Positions 37,507-46,809 of a stretch of 64,000 nt of DNA are shown here, piece after piece. Origin of the DNA: Candidatus Thermofonsia Clade 1 bacterium (lineage in GTDB: Bacteria; Chloroflexota; Anaerolineae; Aggregatilineales; UBA2796); contig PGTK01000003.1 of NCBI GenBank assembly GCA_002794705.1, positions 62,001-126,000 on the forward strand, in the 5' to 3' direction. The notes beneath the pieces are model-generated. The model did not search any database. It had not been told where the DNA came from and saw nothing but the letters and a program-made list of their open reading frames with translations. The position numbers and the translations under genes are program-made. The first letter of the stretch is position 1. Every line of letters begins with the position of its first letter.

Positions 37507-40500
37507 GGCGCTTCAGGCTGATCACGGGCTCTTGAGCGAGCAACATGCGCAAGTTGCTCAGATCGGGCAGACCGAGCGCCTCGCTGAGCGCCTTGTCAAT
37601 CTCGGCGCGCACAGGATCGCTCCCCATCTGTGGGAAAGGCAAGAGCGTCTGCTCACAGAGCCTATCGTATGCCTCAGCCAGCTTATCAAGCTGAGCATTG
37701 CTCAGCATCCGCACGTCCAAGACGGGCAACTTGGCAAGCAGCCCTTTCTTGAACTGTACCCAAGCACCGCGAGTCTCTATGCGATTCGCCACTGCCATCA
37801 ATATATGCACTGAGCTATTCAGCCAGAGCGTCAGCGCTTTCTCACGATTCTCATGCGGCGTATTGAACGTAAACGACCACCACACATTAGAAAGGACGGG
37901 CTGCGAGACGCGCACAGCGAACAAGCGCTGTGTTTTAAGCCACATCCGCTCGCCCAGCAGCAACCGCCCGGCAAGCGGCAACAGGTCCTCAGCAAGGACG
38001 CGCCTATTCTTGGGCAGAGGCTTGCCACGTTGCCGCATGTAGCCGCTGGGCTGTTGCGCCATAGTCACCACTTCATTGGAGTCATGACCCCAAAAGACGG
38101 GGTACAGAGTCCTGCGTCGGCACGGCTCAAGGGCGTTATGCACGTTGCGCCGATCCGGTCCGAGTTTGCCCAACTCACCTAGCGCGCATAAGGCAATCCG
38201 ACTGCGCCCCTTGAGACCAGGTACCCGCAGTTCGCCTTCCAGCAAACTATAAGCGGCAAGCGTCAACTCATGCTGGGCGAAGGCACAGGGCAACATCCAG
38301 TTCTTGATCGCCTCTTCATGCTTGATCAGGAACATCTGACCCAGCTCTTTCTCGCCAAACTCAATGGCTGCAGCGCACTGATCAGTGAGCAGGTTTGGCG
38401 GCGGCTCAGGAGCAGTCGCTGCCCATGCGGTCACCAGTGCCTCCAATGCCCTGCGCAGACGGCGATGTAAATTGATCACTACCAAGCCTTCGTAGCCCGC
38501 CTTCGCAAGCGGATTGCGCCGAATAACGTGGATCGTCGGCGTTCCATTGCCCTTCGGCTTAGGCAAAGCGTACAGGTCAGGGCGTTCGCCCTCAGGCATT
38601 CCGCTCTCATCATCAGTGACCTTGCGCGCCACCAGCAGCACTTCGCTCAAATCCGTGCTGTAAGAGAAATTCCAGCCCTCAGGGTCGTGGCTGACCACTA
38701 GATACTCAAGGCGATAGTGCTGATTGAGCAATTGGCGCGTCTTTGCCCACGCCACGCCCGAAAGCAATGCTTTGGGCAAGACAAGCGCAATGCGCCCGCC
38801 CTCCTTAATGTACGGATGGGCAATGGCAGCAAAAACCGCGCCTAAGCCCGCCGTGCTGCTGGCTAAAAGTCCGCGCTGCTGGATCATGCGCTGCAGACGC
38901 CTCTGCATATCGCCGCGCAGATGAGGCGGCATACTGCCAAAGAGCAAATTGCCGCCCACGCTACGCACAAAAGGCGGGTTCATAACACACAAGTCCAATT
39001 TGGGCAAAGGCGCCTGATAGAGCGTGCGCTCTCCCTCACCTGTCACCTGCACAGCGCTGCCGAATAGGTCTTGCTGCAGGGCGATCTCAAAGGTGTTGCC
39101 GAACTCCAGACTGCCCAGCTTCAAGTCTGCGCCGCCGAGCGGCAAGGCAAACAGATTCATCTTGGCAAAGGGCTGCTCAGGGGCGCGCAGGGCAAGCGTA
39201 GAGGCGGTCAGGTGCACTGCTGAAGCAAGCACATCGTAGCCGTAGAGCATTTCCTCTGAGAGCGCCTTTTGCAGCTCAGCACGGCGCGGCAAGTTGCCTT
39301 TGCGGGCGCTTGCATCAACGTGATTGTCCGTCACTACGTCCGCTGCTGCCATGAGCAGCGTGCCGCTGCCACAGGCGAGGTCAGCGATGCGCAGCTGCCT
39401 GATCGCGTCCAGATCGTGCCAAGCCGCATTCCAGCGTCTGGGATTGAGCGCCAATTTGAGCAGGAGAATCGCCGCCGGCACGCTTGTATAGTACGTGCCA
39501 AGATACTTCGCCTGTGCCAGCAAGCGATGATAGACGCGCCCCATCAAGTCATGCTGTAGGGCAGCGCGCATCTCAGCTATCTGCAGCGCCGCTCTGACCA
39601 GCTCGTTAAACAGGTCTAGGACAACAGGCGTGCTAGGCAACTTGCTCAGCACCTGCCTAGCGAGATGAAAAATGGGATAGTAGTTGATCGTCTCAAGAAT
39701 ATGCCTCCAGTGCTCCGTAAAAGTGAAGACGGGCGTTCCTTCAGCCAGAGCCGTCATGAGGTTTTTGACGTCTGAGCCGTGCTGCGAAAGCAACTCTTGG
39801 AAGATCAGCGCGTTCATTACCACCAAGCCGCCAATGCGGCAAGTGCCGCCGTAATGCTCCGCCTCAGAGCGAGACTGCGGCTCTGTCTCAGGCAGATCGT
39901 CATCAAGCGCCGCTTCATCCAACGTACGCTTGCGCTTGGACTTGCCCTTCGGCTGATAGGGCATTTCAAGCGCCTCTGCAATGGCTTTGGCGATCTTCTC
40001 TCGGTTGTAAAGCCGATTCAGCACTACCTCCGCAAACTGCTCGACTGCCTGATCGATGATCTCAGTTGCAAGGTCAACCTCTTTTTCCTCTGCCAGATGA
40101 TCATAAGCGCGCTCTAAGACCTCGCGCAGGGCGTTCAGTCCGCCGCGCACGAAGTTTCTCTCGCGCTCAGAGATGGTCAGCACTGTGAAGCGCAGCTGTG
40201 TGTTCAGAAAGGTGCGTGGTAAGTCACTAAATGGCACGTTGCGCAGCTGTGCAGGATAGATCACGCCAATAGCGATGTAGGCAAAGCCTTGCCCCAGACG
40301 GCGTAGTGCCCCTTGATAGGCTTTTTCCTCCGCCTCAGCCTGATCGTCAATCTCGCCTTCGATCATTGTGAACAAGCCGCGATATTTCACAATCACATCC
40401 GGGATGCGGCGGCGCCCATCAGCCTCAAGAATGCTCTCCGGCGCAACGACGATCCTCTCATCGTGCAGGGCGCGGGCAAAGGCGACGTTCAATACCTCTT

Positions 40501-40522
40501 GGCGCGAAAAAGTCTTGATCAC
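37502..40522 (-). CDS. Large N6-adenine DNA methyltransferase, type IIG restriction-modification-like
   Basis: Cytoplasmic DNA methyltransferase of about 1006 residues. GTG 40522 is chosen because the promoter (-10 at 40550-40555) lies inside the longer frame. The N-terminal region has PDVIVKY with EGE 13 residues after the Asp (D42, E55, E57), resembling a PD-(D/E)XK nuclease core but with Glu instead of Lys. The methyltransferase domain has LMGRVYH, motif [13 protein letters not shown] (379-390) and motif IV NPPF (515-518). The C-terminal ~350 residues resemble type IIG target-recognition text ([21 protein letters not shown]). No separate specificity or helicase gene exists nearby. Modification-only or restriction-competent cannot be decided. 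Confidence 0.82.
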   Translation of the reverse strand: MIKTFSRQEVLNVAFARALHDERIVVAPESILEADGRRRIPDVIVKYRGLFTMIEGEIDDQAEAEEKAYQGALRRLGQGFAYIAIGVIYPAQLRNVPFSDLPRTFLNTQLRFTVLTISERERNFVRGGLNALREVLERAYDHLAEEKEVDLATEIIDQAVEQFAEVVLNRLYNREKIAKAIAEALEMPYQPKGKSKRKRTLDEAALDDDLPETEPQSRSEAEHYGGTCRIGGLVVMNALIFQELLSQHGSDVKNLMTALAEGTPVFTFTEHWRHILETINYYPIFHLARQVLSKLPSTPVVLDLFNELVRAALQIAEMRAALQHDLMGRVYHRLLAQAKYLGTYYTSVPAAILLLKLALNPRRWNAAWHDLDAIRQLRIADLACGSGTLLMAAADVVTDNHVDASARKGNLPRRAELQKALSEEMLYGYDVLASAVHLTASTLALRAPEQPFAKMNLFALPLGGADLKLGSLEFGNTFEIALQQDLFGSAVQVTGEGERTLYQAPLPKLDLCVMNPPFVRSVGGNLLFGSMPPHLRGDMQRRLQRMIQQRGLLASSTAGLGAVFAAIAHPYIKEGGRIALVLPKALLSGVAWAKTRQLLNQHYRLEYLVVSHDPEGWNFSYSTDLSEVLLVARKVTDDESGMPEGERPDLYALPKPKGNGTPTIHVIRRNPLAKAGYEGLVVINLHRRLRRALEALVTAWAATAPEPPPNLLTDQCAAAIEFGEKELGQMFLIKHEEAIKNWMLPCAFAQHELTLAAYSLLEGELRVPGLKGRSRIALCALGELGKLGPDRRNVHNALEPCRRRTLYPVFWGHDSNEVVTMAQQPSGYMRQRGKPLPKNRRVLAEDLLPLAGRLLLGERMWLKTQRLFAVRVSQPVLSNVWWSFTFNTPHENREKALTLWLNSSVHILMAVANRIETRGAWVQFKKGLLAKLPVLDVRMLSNAQLDKLAEAYDRLCEQTLLPFPQMGSDPVRAEIDKALSEALGLPDLSNLRMLLAQEPVISLKRL

Positions 40523-40549
40523 GTGGCATTCCTCACAGGCGTTCGGGTC

Positions 40550-40578
40550 ATTGTAATATTTTAGCACAGGTGTGGCAA
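40550..40578 (-). promoter_or_regulatory. Promoter of the methyltransferase gene
   Basis: Minus-strand TTGCCA (40573-40578) and TACAAT (40550-40555) have a 17-bp spacer. The expected start at about 40543 gives a 20-nt leader before GTG 40522, which has GAGGA in front. Confidence 0.65.
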
Positions 40579-40640
40579 AAGGAGATGCCTCAAAAAGGCA
40601 AAGCGCCAACCTGAACAAGCACTGCGCTATCTTGCGGCGC

Positions 40641-40668
40641 TTGTACTAGCCGCGCCTTGTGTTACAAT
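40641..40668 (+). promoter_or_regulatory. Promoter of the TIR-domain gene
   Basis: TTGTAC (40641-40646) and TACAAT (40663-40668) have a 16-bp spacer. It is back to back with the methyltransferase promoter, 62 bp between the two -35 boxes, so both could be controlled from one intergenic region. Confidence 0.6.
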
Positions 40669-40706
40669 CGCTCTGGCAAACGGCTCGCACAAGGTGACGG
40701 CGGCTC

Positions 40707-41540
40707 ATGCAGATTTTCATCAGCTACGCCCGTGCGGATAGCGCGTTCGCGTGGCGCTTGGTCGAAGACCTCTCTGAGTACGATCTGGCGCTCTGGCTGG
40801 ACGTGCGCAACATCCCCAAAGGCGCCAATTGGGATATCGAGGTGCAAAAAGGGCTAGACTCCAGCGACCTGATGCTGGTCTTGCTCTCGCCCGATTCGGT
40901 CAATTCGCAGAACGTGGCAGATGAGTGGAGCTACTTCATCGAGAAAAACAAGCCCGTCTTGCCGCTCCTGATCGCGCCGACCGAAGTGCCGTTTCGCCTC
41001 TCGCGCCGTCAGCGCATTGATTTCACAGCCGACTACGATGTCGGTTTCCGCGAATTGTTGCGCGCTATCGGCTCGCCGCCGCGCCTCGATCCCGATAGCA
41101 CAGAGCGCCTCAAGACCAAGCCGCCGCCGCGCATGAAGCGCGCAGAGCGCTCGGAGAGCGCGCCCTCACGGGAGCGTCCCGCCTTTCGCGGCGCCGCCCA
41201 GACCGTTGAGCTGAGCGTCCGCTGTTTGCCGATCATCTGGGCAGAGCGCTACCGTTGGTGGAATGGGATGCGCGGCGGCGTGCTTGGCGAAATCTTGATC
41301 AATCCGCGAGAGGTGCTGCTGGTGCCGCCTAGATCGCCCGTGATCAGCATCCTGTTGGGCAACCTGATCACGGTCAAGGCGCAGCGGGCGCTCGATCCGC
41401 ACCTGAAGATGACCTACTATGGCGCACAGGGGCAGTTCCAGAGCCTCGTCCTGATGGGCGCAACGCGGGCGCGCCGCCTTGCCATCAATCAGGAAATTAT
41501 CAATCTGCTCAAATGGCTGACCAAGCGCTCGTTAGAGTAG
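40707..41540 (+). CDS. TIR-domain protein with C-terminal PH/GRAM-like domain
   Basis: A 277-residue protein. Residues 1-122 are a TIR or TIR-like domain: FISYARADSAFAWRLVEDL, LALWLDVRNIPKGANW, MLVLLSPDSVNS and a Glu73 in VADEWSYF at the position of the NADase glutamate of bacterial TIRs. A charged linker (about 125-165) leads to a beta-rich domain at 168-272 (GVLGEILINPREVLLVPP, LITVKAQ, IINLLKWL) that reads like a bacterial PH/GRAM fold. Bacterial TIRs often cleave NAD+ in antiphage systems, but also serve as adaptors. It is divergent from the methyltransferase. Whether the two form a system is inference. Confidence 0.78.
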   Translation: MQIFISYARADSAFAWRLVEDLSEYDLALWLDVRNIPKGANWDIEVQKGLDSSDLMLVLLSPDSVNSQNVADEWSYFIEKNKPVLPLLIAPTEVPFRLSRRQRIDFTADYDVGFRELLRAIGSPPRLDPDSTERLKTKPPPRMKRAERSESAPSRERPAFRGAAQTVELSVRCLPIIWAERYRWWNGMRGGVLGEILINPREVLLVPPRSPVISILLGNLITVKAQRALDPHLKMTYYGAQGQFQSLVLMGATRARRLAINQEIINLLKWLTKRSLE

Positions 41541-41591
41541 CGAGGTGCCGTATGCTGAATGTATCGGCGTGAGGGAGAGGATTCGCCTCCT

Positions 41592-42359
41592 ATGGATGAA
41601 CAAGCGATTCGTGAGGGTCTCTATGAGACGCCGTTCATACAGCATCGCATCACTAGCGGCTACATCCGCATCATGGACGGCGCGCACAGCCTGCCTGCCT
41701 TTTGGGCGCATCCGCAGATCGGCGGCAGCTTTCCCGGCTTGGTGCTGATCCACAGCGAGCGCGGTCTGAACAACCAGATTCGAATCCGTGTGCGCCGCTT
41801 CGCTGAGCTGGGCTATTATGTGATCGCGCCTGAGCTGTTCGGCGCCACGTTCAACACGAACGATCTAGAGATTTGCCGCGCTGCGCTGTGCAAGGGCGGC
41901 GATTCGGCGGTCAGTTCGGCACTGCAAGTGCTACGGACTCACAATCGGGTCAATAGGCGGCTCGGCGTGGTTGGCTGGGGCGCGGGCGGCGAGGTCGCTT
42001 TTCGCATGGCGCTCACGCAGCCCGATTTGAGAGCGGTCGTGATCTTCGGCGGCAATCCGCAGCCCTTTTTGAGCGAGTTGCACAACGATCAAGCGGCGAT
42101 CCTCGCCTTTTACGGCGATGACGATCCTGAGGTCACGCCTGTGATGCTCAATCAGATGTGGAAGGAATTGGCGCAGAGCAAGGCGCGCTGGCAGATGATC
42201 GTCTATCCCAATGTAGCGAACAACTTCAAAGATGAGGAGTCGCCGCGCTATCATCCGTATTACGCAGCGGACGCTTGGCGGCGCTGCACCGAGTTCCTGC
42301 ATGAGATTCTAGAGCCGCCCGCACCGACCATCCACTTGAAAACGGACGAGGTGACATGA
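41592..42359 (+). CDS. Dienelactone hydrolase-like protein lacking catalytic residues
   Basis: An alpha/beta-hydrolase fold of 255 residues from ATG 41592; an alternative ATG lies at 41559. The DLH core is recognisable: FPGLVLIHSERGLNNQIR, YYVIAPELFG, and a C-terminal HPYYAADAWRRCTEFL. At the nucleophile elbow the sequence is GWGAGG, so Gly130 replaces the Cys of GxCxGG. In the terminal motif YPNVANNF, Asn210 replaces the catalytic His. Only the acid (Asp176-178) region remains. It is therefore probably not a hydrolase. Its stop overlaps lipB by 4 bp (ATGA), so it is co-translated with lipoyl synthesis. A non-catalytic or binding role is inferred. Confidence 0.75.
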   Translation: MDEQAIREGLYETPFIQHRITSGYIRIMDGAHSLPAFWAHPQIGGSFPGLVLIHSERGLNNQIRIRVRRFAELGYYVIAPELFGATFNTNDLEICRAALCKGGDSAVSSALQVLRTHNRVNRRLGVVGWGAGGEVAFRMALTQPDLRAVVIFGGNPQPFLSELHNDQAAILAFYGDDDPEVTPVMLNQMWKELAQSKARWQMIVYPNVANNFKDEESPRYHPYYAADAWRRCTEFLHEILEPPAPTIHLKTDEVT

Positions 42360-43096
42360 GCGACGCGCCGTGCGCTGTGATCTACGCGGGCAGAATGCCC
42401 TATGAGGCGGCTTGGGCGCTGCAGCGGCGCTTGGCGGCGGCGCGTGCCGCTGATCGTGCGCCTGATACGCTGCTTTTGCTGGAGCATCCGCACACTTACA
42501 CGCTCGGCTCAGCGGGCAAGCTGGAGCATCTGCTCTGGACGGCGGAGGAATTGGCAGAGCGCGGCATTGCCCTGCATCATGTGGATCGCGGCGGCGATAT
42601 CACCTATCACGGCGAGGGTCAGTTGGTCGGCTACCCGATTCTGCGCTTGCCGTGCGGCGCTGACGGCCTGCACGCCGACGTGATCGCCTATGTGCGGGCG
42701 CTTGAGCAGGTCATCATCGAGTTTCTTGCGCTCTATGGCGTGCAAGGTGAGCGGATCAGCGGTCTGAGCGGCGTCTGGGTGCAAAAAGACGGCGCGCCGC
42801 ACAAGATCGCGGCACTGGGCGTGCGCGTGACCACCAAGCGAGTCACGCAGCACGGCTTTGCGCTGAACATCACGACCGATCTGCGCTATTTTGAGGGCAT
42901 TGTGCCATGCGGCATCCGCGATAAGGGCGTGACGCGCCTCGCTGACCTGATCGCCCAGCCGCCCGACCTGCCCACTGCGGCTGCGCAACTCGCGCCGATC
43001 TTCGCGGCGCACTTCAGACGGCAACCGTATGCCGCGAGTCTCGATCAGCTGCTGGCAACGCTAGGAGACGCTCATGAGCTTCACGCTGCGCCCTAG
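42356..43096 (+). CDS. lipB: Octanoyl-[acyl-carrier-protein]:protein N-octanoyltransferase
   Basis: Transfers octanoyl from ACP to lipoyl domains of 2-oxoacid dehydrogenases and glycine cleavage H protein. The 246-residue sequence has HPHTYTLG, the signature GGDITYHGEGQLVGYPIL, the catalytic Lys in PHKIAALG and Cys in GIVPCGI. The length is slightly above the usual 215-240. It overlaps the upstream DLH-like gene by 4 bp and the next gene by 23 bp. lipA is not in this window. Confidence 0.95.
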   Translation: MSDAPCAVIYAGRMPYEAAWALQRRLAAARAADRAPDTLLLLEHPHTYTLGSAGKLEHLLWTAEELAERGIALHHVDRGGDITYHGEGQLVGYPILRLPCGADGLHADVIAYVRALEQVIIEFLALYGVQGERISGLSGVWVQKDGAPHKIAALGVRVTTKRVTQHGFALNITTDLRYFEGIVPCGIRDKGVTRLADLIAQPPDLPTAAAQLAPIFAAHFRRQPYAASLDQLLATLGDAHELHAAP

Positions 43097-43472
43097 AATT
43101 TTTTCGCTCCTGCTGTGTTCGCACGTCGAAGTGGACGATCTGACGGGCGGCTGGCGCCTTGCGCCGTTGAGTCATGTGGCGGCGCGCAGTCTGCCTTTGC
43201 CGCTCAACGTGGTGCTGTGCGCAAACATTATGGCGCCGCCTGAAGAGCTGGAGATCAGTTTCCGCATTTTCCACGCCGATCAGCCCGAAGGCGTGCCGCT
43301 CAACGCGCCGATCCGTCTGCGCCCTGAGGCGGGCAAAAATGTAGATTTCATGGCGCGTCTGGCGCTCACGTTGACCAGCACAGGACTCTACCTTGTGGAG
43401 GCGCGCCTGAGCGATTTTGATACGGCATTCACGCCGTTGCGCGTCTCGCTTTTGGCGGAAAGCGCGCAATGA
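43074..43472 (+). CDS. Small beta-sandwich protein, DUF6941-like
   Basis: A 132-residue protein with a pattern reminiscent of DUF6941: FSLLLCSHVEVDDLTGGWRL, a PLPLNVVLCANIMAP strand, and a C-terminal STGLYLVEARLSDFDTAFTPLRV. It has no signal peptide. ATG 43074 lies 23 bp inside the end of lipB and its stop overlaps the next gene by 4 bp, so it is embedded in a tightly coupled transcript. Function unknown. The large overlap with lipB is supported by a continuing open frame with coding-like codon use. Confidence 0.6.
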   Translation: MSFTLRPRIFSLLLCSHVEVDDLTGGWRLAPLSHVAARSLPLPLNVVLCANIMAPPEELEISFRIFHADQPEGVPLNAPIRLRPEAGKNVDFMARLALTLTSTGLYLVEARLSDFDTAFTPLRVSLLAESAQ

Positions 43473-45253
43473 TCCGCCGTCTGTGCCTGATCGCGCTGAT
43501 CGTCGCGCTCAGCGCGCCGTATGCGATCGGCGCGCAGCCCGATCAGCGGCGCTACTATAGCGAATTCTTCGGCGTCACTTTCGCCTATCCCGCCAATTGG
43601 ACGTTGCGCGAGAATCTCACGACGCGGACGATCCTTGTGGCGCCTGAGGGCGCTTGGGAGGGCTTGGCAGAGGGCAAAGCGCCTAGCAGCGTGCTGCTCA
43701 GCCTGACCTTCAGCACGTTCCGCGTCATGGGCATTCCCAACACGGACGCCTTCCCGACTCTGCTGCTCAAGTATGCCACAGGCGGGCGGCGGGCGTTGAG
43801 TCCTGTGCGAATCGGCGGCGCGGCGGGCATGGCGCTGACCGAGCGCGACTCCACCTACGATTTGGCGGTCTACACGGCGTTGCTCTCTCTGGGCGGGCGG
43901 CAGGTTGCGCTGTTGCGCGCTGTGAGCACTGTAGCGGTCTGGGAGGCGGAAGGCGCGGCGACCCTTGAGCGATTTCTGGCAAGTTTGAGTTTCTTTCCGC
44001 CTAGCGAGGGCGCCGATCTTGACCGCATTGATATCCCATTATGGCAGATCGCGGCTGATGGGCTGCCCGATCTGAGCGCGCTTGCGGTCAGCGCTGATGG
44101 TGCGCTGATCTATGTGGCGGATGCGCAGCGCGGCATTTGGCAGCTCACGGCTGAAGGCGTGCCTCTGCCTGAGCTGCTGACCTTTCCACAAGTCAGGCAC
44201 TATGGGCAGATCGTGACGCGCCTTGACGGCTCGCAGTACATCGCCGATCCGCTCAGCAACATCGTTTGGCGGCGCGCTCCCGACTCCAACACAGTCGCAC
44301 GCTTTTTCGGCGGGACGCGAGGGACGGGTCGGGGCGCCTTTGGCGAAAACATGCCGCGCCAGTTCGTCTTCAGCGGACAGAACATCTACGCTGTGGATGA
44401 AAACGCTGATGGTGTGCGCGTACAGGTCTTTAACATTGGCGGGAGCGCTATAGTGGCGTGGAATCTGGCAGATGAGCTGCCGAATGCGCAAAACGTCTTG
44501 CTGGGCGCCGATACAAACGGGAATCTCTACCTGTTGGCGCGTGGCACAGGCGGCTTGCTCAAACTCTACGCTGATGGGCGCGTGGCACAGCGCGGAATCG
44601 GCGGCGCATGGCTTGCCCAAAGCGAGTCGTTAGCCCTCGCCCTAGACCGTTTCAACAATTTCTACGTGGCAACGGCTGATCAGGGCATTTTGATGCTCTC
44701 GCCCGAAGGCACGCTGATCGGCGTGATCGGCGCGCCGTACGATGAGTCCGCGCCGCCCAAGGTGGGACAGTTAGCGCGCCCGATAGCCATAGCGCCTGCG
44801 CCCTCAGGCAACGTGCTGTACGTAGCGGACGCGGGCAAATATCCACAGGTGGTCGCTTTTGTGCTGGATCGCAACTTGACGGAGTCAGTGGCACGCGGCA
44901 GCGCCGATCGAGGCGCGATCAACTACGGCGAAAGGCGATTCGGCACGCTGACCGATCAAGTTTTCCTACACATCTACACTTTCGAGGGCAAGGCGGGCGA
45001 GTCGGTCACGATTGCGCTGCGCTCCGCTGAATTTGACGCCTACCTTGAGCTGATCGGCGTTGACGGCAAGCCCCTCGCCGCAAATGATGACATCGGCGCG
45101 CCGACTGAGTTGCTCTCAGCCACTGACGCGCAGATCGCGGCATTCACCTTGCCGCAAGATGGACGCTACACAGTGCGCGTCACGCGCTTTGGGCGCGAGA
45201 CGGCGCACGGCGACTTCGGCAGCTACGAACTTCAGCTCAGCCGCGCCCAGTGA
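43469..45253 (+). CDS. Secreted protein with NHL-type propeller and PPC domain
   Basis: A 594-residue exported protein. A signal peptide (about 1-22, ending GAQPDQ) precedes a PsbP/DUF1795-like domain (FFGVTFAYPANW, about 32-165). An NHL-like beta-propeller follows over about 185-470, with repeats such as LSALAVSADGALIYVADAQR and SGNVLYVADAGK. A C-terminal PPC domain (about 490-590) has YTFEGKAGESVTIALRS, DAYLELIG and DGRYTVRV. PPC domains usually follow secreted enzymes, but here no catalytic domain is present. It overlaps the small protein gene by 4 bp. A surface binding or sensing role is inferred. Confidence 0.75.
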   Translation: MIRRLCLIALIVALSAPYAIGAQPDQRRYYSEFFGVTFAYPANWTLRENLTTRTILVAPEGAWEGLAEGKAPSSVLLSLTFSTFRVMGIPNTDAFPTLLLKYATGGRRALSPVRIGGAAGMALTERDSTYDLAVYTALLSLGGRQVALLRAVSTVAVWEAEGAATLERFLASLSFFPPSEGADLDRIDIPLWQIAADGLPDLSALAVSADGALIYVADAQRGIWQLTAEGVPLPELLTFPQVRHYGQIVTRLDGSQYIADPLSNIVWRRAPDSNTVARFFGGTRGTGRGAFGENMPRQFVFSGQNIYAVDENADGVRVQVFNIGGSAIVAWNLADELPNAQNVLLGADTNGNLYLLARGTGGLLKLYADGRVAQRGIGGAWLAQSESLALALDRFNNFYVATADQGILMLSPEGTLIGVIGAPYDESAPPKVGQLARPIAIAPAPSGNVLYVADAGKYPQVVAFVLDRNLTESVARGSADRGAINYGERRFGTLTDQVFLHIYTFEGKAGESVTIALRSAEFDAYLELIGVDGKPLAANDDIGAPTELLSATDAQIAAFTLPQDGRYTVRVTRFGRETAHGDFGSYELQLSRAQ

Positions 45254-45309
45254 CTTAGCATAGTCTAAACCTCCATTCACAAAAGTTGGGCAAGATCACA
45301 TTTGCCACA

Positions 45310-45363
45310 TTGGACAGATTGTGCTATCTTTTATAGCTGAACATCGGTTCACAAAAAATGTTC
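45310..45363 (+). promoter_or_regulatory. Promoter and inverted repeat of the sugar-import operon
   Basis: TTGGAC (45310-45315) and TATAGC (45332-45337) have a 16-bp spacer. Immediately downstream GAACAT (45339-45344) and ATGTTC (45358-45363) form an inverted repeat with a 13-bp gap, a candidate operator for a sugar-responsive repressor. AAGGAG precedes the ATG at 45379. Confidence 0.5.
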
Positions 45364-45378
45364 AATAAGGAGTACGCT

Positions 45379-46734
45379 ATGCGCAAAGGGTTTATTTTTC
45401 TTTTGGTCTTGGCGCTGGTGCTGGTGGGCATGGCAGGCACAGATGCCACGCCCAGTCGCGCCCAAGGCACGTGGAGCCTCGCAGAGGCGGCAAAGCCGTA
45501 CGCTGGCACGGAAATCCGCGCTTTCTTCTTGGAACGTCCCGGCTACGTGGCGGCGCAGCAGATGATCCCGGAGTTCGAGCAGATCACGGGCATCAAGGTC
45601 ACATGGGACGTGACGCCTTACGAGAACAGCCTTGAAAAGCAGACGCTCGACTTCACAGGCGGCACAGCGCAGTTCGACGTGGTGCTGGTGGACGTGGTGT
45701 GGATCGGCAACTTTGCTGCGAACGGCTGGATTGTGCCGCTAGAGAAGTTCTATAACAACCCCGCCTTGGCTGACCCAGAGCTGAACCTCGACGGTTTCTT
45801 CCCGATCCTGCTTGAGTCGTTCGGCACGTGGGACGGCGTGATCTACGGCTTGCCGTTCGATAACTACAGCGGCTTGCTCTACTACAACAAGTGCATGCTG
45901 GAGCAGGCAGGCTTCAACCGTCCGCCGGACACTTGGGAAGAGCTGCTGAACGTCTACGGACCAGCGCTGACCAAAGACGGCAAGTATGCCTTCGCGCTGC
46001 AGAGCCGTCGCGGTGAGACGCAATCCGCCGACTCGTTCATGCGCGTGATCTGGCCCTTCGGCGGCTCGCTGTTGAAGGATGACTTCACCTCAAATCTGTC
46101 CTCGCCGGAGTCGCTAGCGGGCTTGAAGTTCCGCCAAGAGCTGATGAAGTACATGCCCCCGGACATTGTCGCCTTCGATCACGATGAGACCGTGCAGGCA
46201 CTGGCACAGGGTCAGGTGGCGATGATCACGGAGTGGAGCGCCTTCTACGCCACGCTCTCCAACCCTGCGACTTCGCGCATCACTGACTGCCTGGGCATCA
46301 CGGTGGAGCCTGCTGGGCCTGCGGGCCGCAAGCCTGCCTTGGGCGGCTTCTCGCTGGCAGTGAACTCCAGCAGCTCAGAGGCGAAGCAAGCGGCGGCATG
46401 GCTGTTCATCCAGTGGATCACCAGCGAGGCGAAGGCGAAGGAATACGCCGAGCGCGGTGGTGTGTCGGGTCGCCGCAGCGTCTACAGCGATCCTGAAATG
46501 CTTGCCAAGTTCCCGCACTACGCAGCGCTGGCCGAGTCGTGGGAGAAATACGGCAATCCCGTCTTCCGCCCGCGCTTCCCAGAGTGGCCTGCCATCTCGG
46601 ACGTGATCGCCCAGTTCGGCACGGAGATGATGCTCGGAAACATCTCGGTTGAGGAAGGCGTGGCGCGCATTGAAGCGCAAATGGCAACCATCTTGCGCGA
46701 CTATACCGAAGGGCGTCTGCCTAAGCTGCAATAA
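45379..46734 (+). CDS. ABC transporter sugar-binding protein
   Basis: Periplasmic or lipid-free extracellular receptor, 451 residues from ATG 45379, preceded by AAGGAG; the longer frame to 45358 would lie in the operator. An N-terminal hydrophobic signal ends near AQGTW. The SBP family 1 fold is evident: [66 protein letters not shown] and [16 protein letters not shown]. It delivers substrate to the permeases at 47396 and 48352. The substrate is unknown; the family covers oligosaccharides and glycerol-3-phosphate. A 16-bp hairpin follows the stop. Confidence 0.92.
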   Translation: MRKGFIFLLVLALVLVGMAGTDATPSRAQGTWSLAEAAKPYAGTEIRAFFLERPGYVAAQQMIPEFEQITGIKVTWDVTPYENSLEKQTLDFTGGTAQFDVVLVDVVWIGNFAANGWIVPLEKFYNNPALADPELNLDGFFPILLESFGTWDGVIYGLPFDNYSGLLYYNKCMLEQAGFNRPPDTWEELLNVYGPALTKDGKYAFALQSRRGETQSADSFMRVIWPFGGSLLKDDFTSNLSSPESLAGLKFRQELMKYMPPDIVAFDHDETVQALAQGQVAMITEWSAFYATLSNPATSRITDCLGITVEPAGPAGRKPALGGFSLAVNSSSSEAKQAAAWLFIQWITSEAKAKEYAERGGVSGRRSVYSDPEMLAKFPHYAALAESWEKYGNPVFRPRFPEWPAISDVIAQFGTEMMLGNISVEEGVARIEAQMATILRDYTEGRLPKLQ

Positions 46735-46744
46735 GTGCTAGCGC

Positions 46745-46780
46745 GCCAGTAGCGATCAGCCTGAGCTGATCGCTACTGGC
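46745..46780 (+). other. Perfect 16-bp stem-loop inside the sugar operon
   Basis: GCCAGTAGCGATCAGC (46745-46760) pairs fully with 46765-46780 around a CTGA loop. No U-tract follows, so it is more likely to protect the 3' end of the receptor mRNA or give partial termination, raising receptor levels over permeases. Confidence 0.7.
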
Positions 46781-46809
46781 AAAAACTGCTTTAGACGAGG
46801 ACTTTTAAG

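Noticed and set aside
37502..41540. Full BREX, DISARM or classical type I restriction locus
   Set aside because: No PglZ, BrxC, helicase, HsdR or HsdS genes are present around the methyltransferase.
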